From NCBI RefSeq assembly GCF_001514115.1, contig NZ_KQ948451.1:952109-1016108 (forward strand): a DNA stretch of 64,000 bases, in the 5' to 3' direction. The position numbers and the translations under genes are program-made. The notes under the pieces were generated by a model, which was not told the DNA's origin, searched no databases, and saw only the letters and a program-made list of their open reading frames with translations. The stretch is from Streptomyces olivochromogenes (GTDB lineage Bacteria > Actinomycetota > Actinomycetes > Streptomycetales > Streptomycetaceae). Of the stretch, positions 15,599-24,184 are shown one piece after another (the stretch's first letter is position 1; each line of letters begins with the position of its first letter).

Positions 15599-17131
15599 TC
15601 AGGACGTGACGCCCACCGTCTCCACGGCGGTCTCGTCCGCCGCCGCGGCGTCGTCGTCGTCGGTGGCGGCGGCGTCGGCCGTCTTCCCGACCGTGTACTC
15701 CTGGGCCGCACCCTTGGTCAGACCGACCAGCGCCACGGCCACGATCAGCACGAACGCGACCCCGGCGATCGCGAAGCTCAGCGTGAACTGGCTCTCGGCG
15801 GGCAGCGCGGGCGCGCCGGCCGGCAGGTGCTGGATCGTCTTGGACGCCAGCAGCGAGGTGATCACGGCGCTGGCGATCGCGCTGCCGACGGAACGGGAGA
15901 TGGAGTTGAGGCCGTTGGCGATGCCGGTCTGGTGGTGCGGCACGCTCGCCACGATGAGCGCGGGCATGGCCGCGTAGCCGAAGCTGATCGCGACACCGAT
16001 CAGCAGGCCCGCCAGGATGATCGACGCGGAGGTGTCGTGCGCCAGGGTCAGCCACGCGAAGCCGGCGACCCCGAACACCGCGCCCACGGCGAGGGTGAAC
16101 CGCGCCCCGATCCGCCCGACGAGGATCCCGCCGAACTGTGCGGCGAGCAGTGAGATCAGCGTGGTCGGCAGCAGGTACTCGACCGAGGCGCGCAGCACCG
16201 AGGCGCCGAATCCGTACCCGGTGAGCTCCTTCGGCATCTGCGCCAAATACGCGACGCCGATGAACTGGGAGAACATCGCGAAGCCGAGGAAGAGGCCGGC
16301 GAGGTTCGTGAAGAGCACCGGACGGTGGGCGAACATCCCCATGTCCACCATCGGCGCGCGGACCTTGCGCTCGACCAGGACCCAGACGCCCGCCATGACG
16401 ACCGCGGCGACGAACAGGCCGATGGTGCGGGCGGAGGACCAGCCCCACTCGTGTCCCTGCGAGATCGGCAGCAGGAGCAGGACGAGCAGCGCGGCGAGCG
16501 TTCCCGCGCCGAGCCAGTCGGTTCGGCCGCCGGTCGTCGCACGCGAGGAGGGGACGCGCAGGACGACGCCGACCAGGGCGAGGGCCGCGAGCCCCACGGC
16601 GAGCCAGAACACCCGGTGGTAGTCGGGGTCCGAGCCCCGCGTGAGCAGTCCGGCCGCCACCAGGGCGAGTCCGCTGCCGACCGCGAGCGTGCCGCTCACC
16701 AGCGCCATCGCGCCGTGCAGCTTCGCCGGGGGTATCTCCTCGCGCAGGACCGAGAGGGCGAGCGGGAAGATCGCGGTGGCCGCGCCCTGGAGCACCCGGC
16801 CGACGATCAGCCACAGCAGCGAGGTGGTGGTCGCCGCCAGCACCGAACCGGCGATCATCAGCAGCAGAACCCCGATCAGCGTGGGCTTCTTGCCGTGCAT
16901 GTCGCCGAACCGGCCGAGCAGCGGGGTGAAGACCGCGGCGGACAGCAGGGTCGCGGTGGTGACCCAGCTGACGTTTGCGGTGGTGGTGCCGAGGTCGCTC
17001 TGGATGATGCTCAGGATCGGTACGACGAGGGTCTGCATCATCGAGACGATCATGGCCGCGAGGCCGAGGACCAGGACGAGTGAGAGGTCGCCGGTGGGGC
17101 GCTTGGGCGCCACGCGATCTGTGGGTGTCAC
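15599..17131 (-). CDS. MFS drug-efflux-type transporter (DHA2-like)
   Basis: An about 510-aa integral membrane exporter with roughly 14 hydrophobic segments, the motif-A-like loop GRFGDMHGKKPTLIG after the second segment, and a QGAATAIFPLALS motif-C-like region. The C-terminal tail is acidic and Ala/Asp-rich (TDDDDAAAADE). The GTG at 17131 has GGAAG six bases upstream; the alternative TTG at 17164 has none. The gene is divergent from a MarR regulator, with MarR-type sites in the shared 130-base gap, a standard efflux-pump arrangement. Confidence 0.85.
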   Translation of the reverse strand: MTPTDRVAPKRPTGDLSLVLVLGLAAMIVSMMQTLVVPILSIIQSDLGTTTANVSWVTTATLLSAAVFTPLLGRFGDMHGKKPTLIGVLLLMIAGSVLAATTTSLLWLIVGRVLQGAATAIFPLALSVLREEIPPAKLHGAMALVSGTLAVGSGLALVAAGLLTRGSDPDYHRVFWLAVGLAALALVGVVLRVPSSRATTGGRTDWLGAGTLAALLVLLLLPISQGHEWGWSSARTIGLFVAAVVMAGVWVLVERKVRAPMVDMGMFAHRPVLFTNLAGLFLGFAMFSQFIGVAYLAQMPKELTGYGFGASVLRASVEYLLPTTLISLLAAQFGGILVGRIGARFTLAVGAVFGVAGFAWLTLAHDTSASIILAGLLIGVAISFGYAAMPALIVASVPHHQTGIANGLNSISRSVGSAIASAVITSLLASKTIQHLPAGAPALPAESQFTLSFAIAGVAFVLIVAVALVGLTKGAAQEYTVGKTADAAATDDDDAAAADETAVETVGVTS

Positions 17132-17187
17132 GGTGTTCTTCCGTTTGGTCAGGACGTCGAGCAATCACGGAGAGTGATGCCGCGAAA

Positions 17188-17289
17188 CTTGAGGACCGCA
17201 AAGCTGTAGAGACTGGAAGTTTGAGGTCCTCAAGTAACTTGATAGAGGTAAGCATCGAAGGTTGAGGTAGTCAAGTTTCGGGTTACGCT
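17188..17289. promoter_or_regulatory. MarR operators and likely leaderless promoter
   Basis: Related half-sites CTTGAGG (17189), TTGAGGTCCTCAA (17221-17233, a perfect palindrome), ACTTGA (17237) and TTGAGGTAGTCAAG (17262-17275) crowd the gap between the MFS and MarR genes. TTGAGG (17262-17267) and TACGCT (17284-17289), 16 bases apart, form a plausible plus-strand promoter. Its start point would fall at or next to the MarR ATG at 17296, so that transcript may be leaderless. Confidence 0.65.
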
Positions 17290-17295
17290 GGATCC

Positions 17296-17775
17296 ATGTC
17301 CGCGACATCTGGAACGAACCGCTCCACCGAGGCGTCCGACACCGGACCCCTCACCGTCTCCAACGTCATGCTTCTCGACACCCTGTGGGCGTCGATGGTC
17401 AGCCTGTACGCGGATCTCACCAGCGCCGCCGCCGCGCACGGCCTCACCTACAGCCAGGCCAAGGCACTCAACGTACTGCGCCAGGGCCCGGCTCCGATGC
17501 GTGCCCTGGCGGGCACACTGCGCTGCGACGCCTCGAACATGACCGGGATCATCGACCGGCTGGAGGCCCGCGGTCTCGTCTACCGCGAGCCCAGCCCCAC
17601 CGACCGGCGGGTCAAGAACGTCGTCCTCTCGGAGGACGGGGCGGCCGCCGTGTCGAGCATCCGCGACGGCATGCACGGCACCCACCAGGCCCTCGACTCA
17701 CTCAGCGACGCCGAGCGGACCACCCTCGAAGGCCTGCTCTCGCGCCTGTTCGTCACCAAGGACGACCGGGCCTAG
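17296..17775 (+). CDS. MarR-family transcriptional regulator of the MFS gene
   Basis: A 159-aa MarR repressor with the winged-helix core (MRALAGTLRCDASNMTGIID, wing PSPTDRRVKNVVL). It is divergent from the MFS exporter, and palindromic sites overlap its own predicted -35 box, implying autorepression. No ribosome binding site is visible before the ATG, in keeping with a leaderless message. Confidence 0.88.
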   Translation: MSATSGTNRSTEASDTGPLTVSNVMLLDTLWASMVSLYADLTSAAAAHGLTYSQAKALNVLRQGPAPMRALAGTLRCDASNMTGIIDRLEARGLVYREPSPTDRRVKNVVLSEDGAAAVSSIRDGMHGTHQALDSLSDAERTTLEGLLSRLFVTKDDRA

Positions 17776-17888
17776 GGAGGGACCCAGGGATTTCCCCGAA
17801 GAGCCGGGGTGCGGCGCGGCCCTAGCCTCGCTGGTGATCGGCCGGGGTGGCAGGCGAAACCCCGGGCAGACACCAGGGGGTGGTCGCG

Positions 17889-18515
17889 GTGGGCAGTGCC
17901 GATGTGATCGCCGATGTGTCCGACATCCTGGTGCACGTCCTGACCGCCGCGGTACGCGAATCCGACGCCCACGCCCGGGTGCGGCTCGTCGAACTCGTCG
18001 GGCAGCAGCGCGGCGGCGGCCATGGAGCGCTCGGCCTCGAACTCTTCCTGTACGAGGTCGCCGAGGACCCCAGCGCACGCAACCGCCCGTCCCGCCACAC
18101 CGTGGTCGAGGATCCGGGCACCGGTGCCGTCCGCCAGGAACGGCGCAGGGCGGACATGGCCCTGCTGCTGCGCTATCTGCTCATCCCGACCGGCGGTACG
18201 CCCGACGCCCAGCAGCGGATCCTCGGCCGGGCGATGCGGGCGCTGTACGACGACGCCATCCTCCAGGGCCCGTTGCTGGTGCCGGCCGCGCAGAGCAACA
18301 GCGTGGCCGACGCCGGGGAGTCGCTGAAGCTGCGGCTGGCTCCCCTGTCGCTCGACGAGCGGGCCAAGGTGTGGTGGGCGATCTCGCAGCCGTACCGGCT
18401 CTCCCTCAACTACGAGGTACGGGTGGTCAATCTGGCCTCCCGGGACATCACCACGGAATCGGCCGTCATCGGCGGCGACATCGGTGTCGGGTCGAGCGTG
18501 GGAGGCCGCCCGTGA
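17889..18515 (+). CDS. eCIS DUF4255 protein (Pvc16/Afp16-like tail terminator)
   Basis: An about 208-aa protein with the DUF4255 pattern: a helical start (VIADVSDILVHVLTAAV), then LELFLYEVAEDP, RYLLIPTGG, AMRALYDD, and LSLNYEVRVVNL. In PVC and Afp this family caps the tail tube and sheath at the distal end and sets length. First gene of the injection-system operon. The GTG at 17889 is preferred because AGGGGG lies eight bases upstream; a longer frame begins at 17847. Its stop overlaps the next GTG by four bases. Confidence 0.85.
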   Translation: MGSADVIADVSDILVHVLTAAVRESDAHARVRLVELVGQQRGGGHGALGLELFLYEVAEDPSARNRPSRHTVVEDPGTGAVRQERRRADMALLLRYLLIPTGGTPDAQQRILGRAMRALYDDAILQGPLLVPAAQSNSVADAGESLKLRLAPLSLDERAKVWWAISQPYRLSLNYEVRVVNLASRDITTESAVIGGDIGVGSSVGGRP

Positions 18516-19234
18516 CGGCCGGGGGCCCGGCGGTGGACACCGTACGGATCGCGGTGGGGCCGGTCTGTCTGCTGCCGTGGGACACCTTCACCGGACGTGC
18601 CCCGGTCCTGCCCGTCACCGCCCTCGTCGAACGCCGGACGCGCGACGGGCAGTGGGCCGCCGAGGACGACGTACCGGTCGTGACGACCCCGAGCGGCGCG
18701 ATCGTGCTGCCGTCCCTGGCGAGCCCGCGGCCCGTGCCCGCGCCAAGTGCCGCACAGCGACTGCGGATCCGGCTCGTCTCGCCGTATCTGCTGGACGCCG
18801 AGCATCCGGCCGGCGTGGAGTTCGACGCCCCGGCGTACGCGGCGCCGGCGGTGACCCGGACACGGCTGTACCCGCTGCCCGCCTACCCGTTCCCGCCCGG
18901 CACCCGGCTGCTGCACGGACGGGTGCGGCACGGCGGGAGCCCGGCGGCGGGAGCGGCGGTCGTCGGCCGGGCCCGCGCGGACGCGGAGCATCTGCCGCGG
19001 GTCGCCGCGTGGACGGAGGTCGCGGCCACGGCCGGGGACGGCGTCTTCCGGCTGCCGCTGCGGCGGGTCGGCAGCAGGCCGCAGCAGCCCCCGCCGGATC
19101 CCGCCGCACCCGACGCCGAGTGGTTCACGGTCACGGCGCTCGCGGAGCCGGGCCGGACGGGCGGCCCCGAGGTGTCCGTCCAGCTGACCGCCCAGGACAT
19201 CCGCGGTACCGAGCAACTCATCGAGATCCCGTAG
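18512..19234 (+). CDS. eCIS-operon protein of unknown function, beta-rich
   Basis: A 240-aa protein starting at a GTG that overlaps the upstream stop (GTGA). Residues 1-110 contain alternating strands (VRIAVGPVCLLPWDTF, LRIRLVSPYLLD); residues 130-235 resemble an Ig or carboxypeptidase-regulatory-like fold (LHGRVRHGGSPAAGAAVVGR, then VTALAEPGRTGG). It has no signal peptide and no catalytic motif. Its position between the terminator and sheath genes suggests a particle-assembly or coupling role, but I do not recognise the family. Confidence 0.7.
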   Translation: MTAGGPAVDTVRIAVGPVCLLPWDTFTGRAPVLPVTALVERRTRDGQWAAEDDVPVVTTPSGAIVLPSLASPRPVPAPSAAQRLRIRLVSPYLLDAEHPAGVEFDAPAYAAPAVTRTRLYPLPAYPFPPGTRLLHGRVRHGGSPAAGAAVVGRARADAEHLPRVAAWTEVAATAGDGVFRLPLRRVGSRPQQPPPDPAAPDAEWFTVTALAEPGRTGGPEVSVQLTAQDIRGTEQLIEIP

Positions 19235-19256
19235 CGGAGTAGCGGAGGAAGCCCCG

Positions 19257-21080
19257 ATGCCCGAATACCTCAGCCCAGGCGTCTACGTCGAGGAGATCTC
19301 CACCGGCCCGCGGCCGATCACCGGAGTGGCCACCAGTACCGCCGGCATGGTCGGGCTGACCGCCCGGGGCCCCGACTCGGGCAAACCCAAGCTGGTGACC
19401 AGCCTGTTGCAGTTCCACCGGCTCTTCGGCGGCTTTCTGCCCGAGCCGGACCCGGCCGGTGTCCGCGCGGCCGACGCGAACGGCATCCGGTGGTGGCTGC
19501 TCCCCCTCGCGGTGAAGGGGTTCTTCGACAACGGCGGGCAACGGCTGTATGTCAAGAGGGTCGTCCCCGCGGACGGCGCCGCCGCCCAGGCGTCCGCGAC
19601 GCTCCACGACACCGCCACCCCGCCCGCGCCGGTCCTGTCCGCGCAGGCGGTACAGGCGGGTGAGGGAGGCAACGGCCTGCACGCCGTACTGCGCCTCGCG
19701 CGGTCCGCCGGCTATCCCGTCGTCGCACCCGCCGCGGCGCCCTCCGGTGTCCCCCCGGCCACCGTGACGCTCGCCCGCATGGGTGCGATCGGCGACGGCG
19801 ACACCGTCCTCCTCGTCCCCGCCGACCGCGCGAAACAGCCCAGCCTGCACACGGTCGTCTCGCACGCGCCCGCCGGGAGCGACGTCACCCTCACCCTGGA
19901 CCGCCCGCCCCAGGCGGCGGCCGTCGCGGGCGACGCGCTCGTCCTGGCCGGGTTCCGGCTGGAGATCATCGACGCGCCGCCCGGTGTCCCGCGGGCCACC
20001 CGGACGATCCCGCCGGCGTCCCAGGCGGCCTCCGCCGATCTGGCCACGCTCGCGCAGGACGTCGGTGCCGACCCGGACGCACCGCTCACCCTCACGATCG
20101 GCGCGAGCCCGCTGCCGTATCTGAGCACCCGTCTCTCCCGGACCGATCCGGGCCGGCCGCTCGCCACCCTGGATCTCGTGAACGGCGACAGCGGCGGCGC
20201 CACCCTCACCGCCGCCGACTACATCGGCGTGGACGGCGGCAGCGGGAACCGGACCGGCATCCAGGCGCTCGAGGACATCGACGAGGTCGCGATCTGCGCC
20301 GTACCCGGGGTCTGGGAGCCGACCGTACTGGACGGGCTGAAGACGCACTGCGAGATCCTCGGTGACCGGTTCGCCGTGTTCGACGGACCCCCCACGACCG
20401 ATCTGGAAGTCATCAGGGGCTTCCGCGCCGCGCTGTCCACCGACCGGGCCGCCCTCTACCACCCCTGGCTGCACGTGCCGGATCCCACGGGCACCGGCAG
20501 CGCGGACGCACCCCCGTCGGGGCACATGATCGGCGTCTACGCCGACACGGACGTCAGGCGCGGGGTCCACAAGGCCCCGGCCAACACCGTGGTGCGCGGC
20601 ATCGTCCCCGGGGCCGGCCTGGCCGCGGACGTCACGAAGCGCGAGCAGGACACCCTCAACCCCTTCGGGATCAACGTGCTGCGCGCCTTCCCCAACCTGG
20701 GCCAGCGGGTATGGGGCGCGCGCACGCTGGCCGACGACACCCGGTGGCAGTACGTCAGCGTCCGGCGGCTCTTCCTCTTCATCGAGGAGTCGCTCGACGA
20801 GGGGCTCCAGTGGGTGGTCTTCGAGCCCAACTCCGAGCAGCTGTGGGCCTCGGTCCGGCAGACCATCGGCGCCTTCCTGACCGGGGTCTGGCGCGGCGGC
20901 GCGCTGGCCGGCACCACCGCGGAGGAGGCGTTCTATGTCGTCTGCGACCGGACGACCATGACCCCGGACGACCTCGCCCAGGGCCGACTGGTCTGTGAGG
21001 TCGGGGTCGCCCCGGTCTTCCCGGCCGAGTTCGTCGTCGTCCGGATCCAGCAGGCGACCCGCGAGTCGACGACCTCCTGA
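19257..21080 (+). CDS. Contractile tail sheath protein 1
   Basis: A 607-aa phage-type sheath subunit. The N-terminus (MPEYLSPGVYVEEISTGPRP, then GVATSTAGMVGLTARGP) and C-terminal core (RRLFLFIEESLDEGLQWVVF, WASVRQTIGAFL, GRLVCEVGVAPVFPAEFVVV) are hallmarks of the sheath family. The C-terminal domain makes the contractile mesh around the tube. A variable middle domain (about 100-330) would face outward. Ribosome binding site GGAGG precedes the ATG. Confidence 0.95.
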   Translation: MPEYLSPGVYVEEISTGPRPITGVATSTAGMVGLTARGPDSGKPKLVTSLLQFHRLFGGFLPEPDPAGVRAADANGIRWWLLPLAVKGFFDNGGQRLYVKRVVPADGAAAQASATLHDTATPPAPVLSAQAVQAGEGGNGLHAVLRLARSAGYPVVAPAAAPSGVPPATVTLARMGAIGDGDTVLLVPADRAKQPSLHTVVSHAPAGSDVTLTLDRPPQAAAVAGDALVLAGFRLEIIDAPPGVPRATRTIPPASQAASADLATLAQDVGADPDAPLTLTIGASPLPYLSTRLSRTDPGRPLATLDLVNGDSGGATLTAADYIGVDGGSGNRTGIQALEDIDEVAICAVPGVWEPTVLDGLKTHCEILGDRFAVFDGPPTTDLEVIRGFRAALSTDRAALYHPWLHVPDPTGTGSADAPPSGHMIGVYADTDVRRGVHKAPANTVVRGIVPGAGLAADVTKREQDTLNPFGINVLRAFPNLGQRVWGARTLADDTRWQYVSVRRLFLFIEESLDEGLQWVVFEPNSEQLWASVRQTIGAFLTGVWRGGALAGTTAEEAFYVVCDRTTMTPDDLAQGRLVCEVGVAPVFPAEFVVVRIQQATRESTTS

Positions 21081-21112
21081 CCCGTACCGAAACCGAAAGA
21101 GAGGGGTCGGCC

Positions 21113-21568
21113 GTGCCGCCCGTTCAGCGTGACGATCCGTACGGTGCCTACAACTTCCTCGTGGAGGTCATCGGCATCGCCCCCGACGGCCATGACGTGA
21201 CGGCGTCCTTCACCGAGGTCACCGGGCTCACCGTGGACATCCAGCCGATCGAGTACCGCGACGGCAACGCGAAGAAGCCCCATGTGACCAAGCAGCAGGG
21301 CCTCGCGAAGATGTCCAATCTGGTCCTGAAGCGCGGCATCACCGGCCATCCGGAGTTCTGGAACTGGGTCAAGTTGTCGATGAACGGCAGGACCGAGCGT
21401 GCCGAGGGCGCCATCACGCTCCTCGACGAGAACCGCAGCGCGGTCATGCGCTGGAACTTCCGCCGCGGCTGGCCGGTGAAGTACACCGGCCCCTCACTCG
21501 GCGCGACCAAGAACGAGATCGCCATGGAGACGCTCGAACTCTGCGTCGAGGAGCTCGAGATCGCGTGA
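21113..21568 (+). CDS. Tail tube protein 1 (gp19/Pvc1-like)
   Basis: A 151-aa inner-tube subunit with the typical tube fold pattern (YNFLVEVIG, ASFTEVTGLTVDIQPIEYRDG, NLVLKRGITGHPEFWNW). It forms the hexameric tube ejected on sheath contraction. Translation starts at a GTG. The last 21 bases of the gene are the apparent source of the tandem repeat that follows (see 21559-21727). Confidence 0.93.
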   Translation: MPPVQRDDPYGAYNFLVEVIGIAPDGHDVTASFTEVTGLTVDIQPIEYRDGNAKKPHVTKQQGLAKMSNLVLKRGITGHPEFWNWVKLSMNGRTERAEGAITLLDENRSAVMRWNFRRGWPVKYTGPSLGATKNEIAMETLELCVEELEIA

Positions 21569-21727
21569 TCGAAGGGCTCTGGACCGCGTGGTCGAAGAGT
21601 TCTGGATCGCCTGAACCGAGCTCAGGATCGCGTGACCCGAGCTCAGGATCGCGTGGCCCGAGGTCTGGATCGCGTAACCCGAACTCAGGATCGCGTAACC
21701 GGGAGAACATCGCGCAACCGGGGGAAC
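21559..21727. repeat. Tandem 21-23-bp repeat seeded by the end of the tube gene
   Basis: About eight units beginning GATCGCGTG start at 21559, 21582, 21605, 21626, 21647, 21668, 21689 and 21708. The first unit contains the last codons and stop of tube 1 (gagctcgagATCGCGTGA). Later units read GAGCTCAGGATCGCGTGACC. The array fills the whole 160-base gap up to the GTG of sheath 2, and its last unit supplies the GGGGGAAC ribosome binding site. The simplest reading is repeated duplication of the gene's 3' end. Confidence 0.85.
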
Positions 21728-21730
21728 ACC

Positions 21731-23407
21731 GTGCCCGCATCCGCCCTAGAACCGCCGCCGCCCGCCCACCCGTCACCACCATCGCCACCATCGCCGCCCT
21801 CGCCACCGTCGCTGCCGTCGCCACCGTCGCTGCCGTCGCTGCCGGGAGTGACCGCGACGACGGTCGCGGCGGCCGATCCCGTCCAACCACTGCGCACCGA
21901 CGTCGCCTGCTTCGCGGGGCGCACCCGGCGCGGCCCCCTGGCCTCCCCGGTGCGCGTCACCGACTGGGCGGCCTACACCGCCGTCTTCGGCGGCCTGGAC
22001 GCCGCGCTCGATCTGCCGTACGCCGTACGCGGCTACTTCGCCAACGGCGGCACCGCGCTGTGGGTGCTGCGGACGGAACCGGCCGGACCCACCGCGGCCG
22101 CGGCCGCCTGGCCGGCCGGGGCGCCCTCCCCGTTCGCGCCCGCGGCGGGCTGCCGGATCGAGGCGGCCTCCCCGGGCGGCTGGGCCGACGGCACCCGGGT
22201 GACGGTCCGGCACCGCCCGGCCGGGGCCGCCGGGCAGCCCCAGGTGCTGGTGCGGGTCGATTCCCCCGGGGAGTCCCCCGAGTCGTTCGGCTGGCTGCGG
22301 GCCGCCGAACTCCCCGCCGCCGTGAGCGCGCTCTCCCGGCTCGTCCGGCTGGTCCCCGACGGCCTCGCCTCCGTGTCCCCGGCCGCCACCGCCCACGCGG
22401 GCACCCACGCGGTCACCCTCGCCGGTGGGACTCCCCTCCCCGGCGGCCTCGGCGACAGCGGCACCCTGGCCGACGCCTACGCCGACGCCGTACGGGCCAT
22501 GGCCCAACTGCCGGAACCCGCCCTGTTGGCCCTGCCCGACCTGGACCGCTGCGGGGTCGGCGAACAGCACCGGGAGGAACTGGCCGATCTGCTGGTCGAG
22601 GGCTGCGCGCAGGCGCTCGACCGACTGGCCCTGCTCGACCCGCCCCGCACGCCCGGCACGGACGCCGATCCGGTGGCGGCGACGCGCCGGGCCACCGACT
22701 GGATGGAGGCCCTGCGGCAGCGCCACGACACGGCGGGGCTGCAGGCCTGCGCGGTGCACTGGCCGCCGCTGCGGGTGCCCGATCCCCTGGCCACCGTGCC
22801 GCCCGCGCTGCGGACCGTGCCCGCCTCCGGCCATGTCGCCGGAACGGCGGCCCGACTCGACCGTGAGCGGGGCGCGTTCGCGACCCCGGCCAACGCGTCG
22901 CTCGAGGATGTCGTCGACCTCGCACACGTCCTGCGCGCCGAGCAGGAGACGGCCGTGTACGCCTCGGGCGCCAATCTGCTGCGCTGCCCGCCCGGCCGGG
23001 GACCGCTGGTGTGGGGCGGGCGGACCGCGGTGCCGCCGGCGCGGGCCGGGGGCGTGGGCGACGGCTGGTTCATCGCCCACCGCAGACTGCTGCACCGGCT
23101 GGTGCGGGCGGCCCGCGCGGTGGCCGAGCCGCTGCTCTTCGAGCCCGACACCCCCGGTCTGCGGCTGCTGCTCGTGCAGGGGCTGACCGAGGTGCTGCTC
23201 GGTCTGTTCGAGGCGGGCGCGCTGGCCGGGGAGCGGCCCGCGGAGGCCTTCCGGGTGCGCTGCGACGAGGGGCTCAACCCGCCGGACCTCGTGGCGCTCG
23301 GGCAGCTGGTCTGCCAGGTGGAGGTGGCTCCGGCCGCGCCCATGGAGTTCATCGCCGTCCGGCTGCTGATGGGCGGGCGGGACCGGCTGGAGGTGGTGGA
23401 GGCATGA
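21731..23407 (+). CDS. Contractile tail sheath protein 2 with Pro-rich N-terminus
   Basis: A 558-aa sheath-family protein. The first 45 residues are a Pro/Ser repeat (PSPP and PSLP units from a 9-base DNA repeat, about 21775-21845). The sheath core follows (DVACFAGRTRRGPLASPVRV, YAVRGYFANGGTALWVLR; C-terminus LGQLVCQVEVAPAAPMEFIA). PVC clusters carry several sheaths, with the minor ones placed near the baseplate. The GTG at 21731 has GGGGG upstream. An in-frame extension to 21632 only translates the intergenic repeat. Confidence 0.9.
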   Translation: MPASALEPPPPAHPSPPSPPSPPSPPSLPSPPSLPSLPGVTATTVAAADPVQPLRTDVACFAGRTRRGPLASPVRVTDWAAYTAVFGGLDAALDLPYAVRGYFANGGTALWVLRTEPAGPTAAAAAWPAGAPSPFAPAAGCRIEAASPGGWADGTRVTVRHRPAGAAGQPQVLVRVDSPGESPESFGWLRAAELPAAVSALSRLVRLVPDGLASVSPAATAHAGTHAVTLAGGTPLPGGLGDSGTLADAYADAVRAMAQLPEPALLALPDLDRCGVGEQHREELADLLVEGCAQALDRLALLDPPRTPGTDADPVAATRRATDWMEALRQRHDTAGLQACAVHWPPLRVPDPLATVPPALRTVPASGHVAGTAARLDRERGAFATPANASLEDVVDLAHVLRAEQETAVYASGANLLRCPPGRGPLVWGGRTAVPPARAGGVGDGWFIAHRRLLHRLVRAARAVAEPLLFEPDTPGLRLLLVQGLTEVLLGLFEAGALAGERPAEAFRVRCDEGLNPPDLVALGQLVCQVEVAPAAPMEFIAVRLLMGGRDRLEVVEA

Positions 23408-23919
23408 CCGAACAGGCCCTGGAGTTCTTCACCGAGCCACTGCCCAAGTACCGGTTCCTGGTGGTGCTCGGGCCGGCCGCCGCCCATCTGCCGCCCGAGC
23501 AGGCGGCGTTGCTGCCGCTCACCGCCCAGGGTGCCTTCCAGCAGGTCACCGGGCTCGGGGCGCAGCTGGAGGTCACGGCGTATCCGGAGGGCGGGGTCAA
23601 CGACCGGCTCCGGCAGTTCCCGGTGCGCCACGCGTGGAACCGGATCGTGCTGCACCGCGGGGTGGCCCGGGGTCCGGGCCTGTGGGCCTGGTACCGGGCC
23701 GGGCTCGGCAATCCGCTGGGCGCGCGGCGCAGCGGCGCGGTGCTGCTGATGGACGCGGCCGGGGTGCCCGGCGCGGTGTGGGCCTTCCGTGGCGGCCTGG
23801 CCTCGAAGTGGACGGGCCCCGATCTGCACGGGGAGCGCAGCGAAGTGGCCCTGGAGCAGCTGGAGATCGCGCACGAGGGGCTGGTGGCGGTGGAGCAGGC
23901 GGTACCGGAGCTGGGCTGA
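23404..23919 (+). CDS. Tail tube protein 2 (Pvc5-like)
   Basis: A 171-aa second tube-family protein (YRFLVVLGP, AFQQVTGLGAQLEVTAYPEG, NRIVLHRGVARGPGLWAWYR). In PVC and Afp such minor tube proteins link the main tube to the spike and baseplate. The ATG overlaps the sheath 2 stop by four bases. Confidence 0.88.
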   Translation: MTEQALEFFTEPLPKYRFLVVLGPAAAHLPPEQAALLPLTAQGAFQQVTGLGAQLEVTAYPEGGVNDRLRQFPVRHAWNRIVLHRGVARGPGLWAWYRAGLGNPLGARRSGAVLLMDAAGVPGAVWAFRGGLASKWTGPDLHGERSEVALEQLEIAHEGLVAVEQAVPELG

Positions 23920-23962
23920 CATGGACGGCCGCCCACGTGACGGGGTTCGGGAGAGAGAAAAA

Positions 23963-24184
23963 ATGCTGACGATTCATCACCTTTCCGTCGACTTCGAGGT
24001 CGGCGGCGACGACACGGCGGTCTTCGCCCGGCTCTTCGCGGAACACATCCGGGAGTGGTCGCAGCGGCAGGACGACGTCAGGGCCCGCGGCCGGCTGCTG
24101 GCCCGGGAGGCGTCGCTGACCGGTGAAGGACCGGCCCGCGAGTCCTCCGGCGGGCCCGCTGCCGGTTGCTTCGGGGGGTCCTGA
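23963..24184 (+). CDS. Small eCIS protein at the Pvc6 position
   Basis: A 73-aa protein beginning MLTIHHLSVDFEVGG and containing an amphipathic helix (FARLFAEHIREWSQRQ). Size and place, between tube 2 and the LysM protein, match Pvc6/Afp6, but the sequence alone does not prove family membership. A purine-rich GGGAGAGAGA lies upstream. The stop shares bases with the next ATG. Confidence 0.7.
   Translation: MLTIHHLSVDFEVGGDDTAVFARLFAEHIREWSQRQDDVRARGRLLAREASLTGEGPARESSGGPAAGCFGGS

Noticed and set aside
17794..17809. Terminator between the MarR gene and the eCIS operon
   Set aside because: The hairpin has only five base pairs and no T-run, so it is too weak to call.
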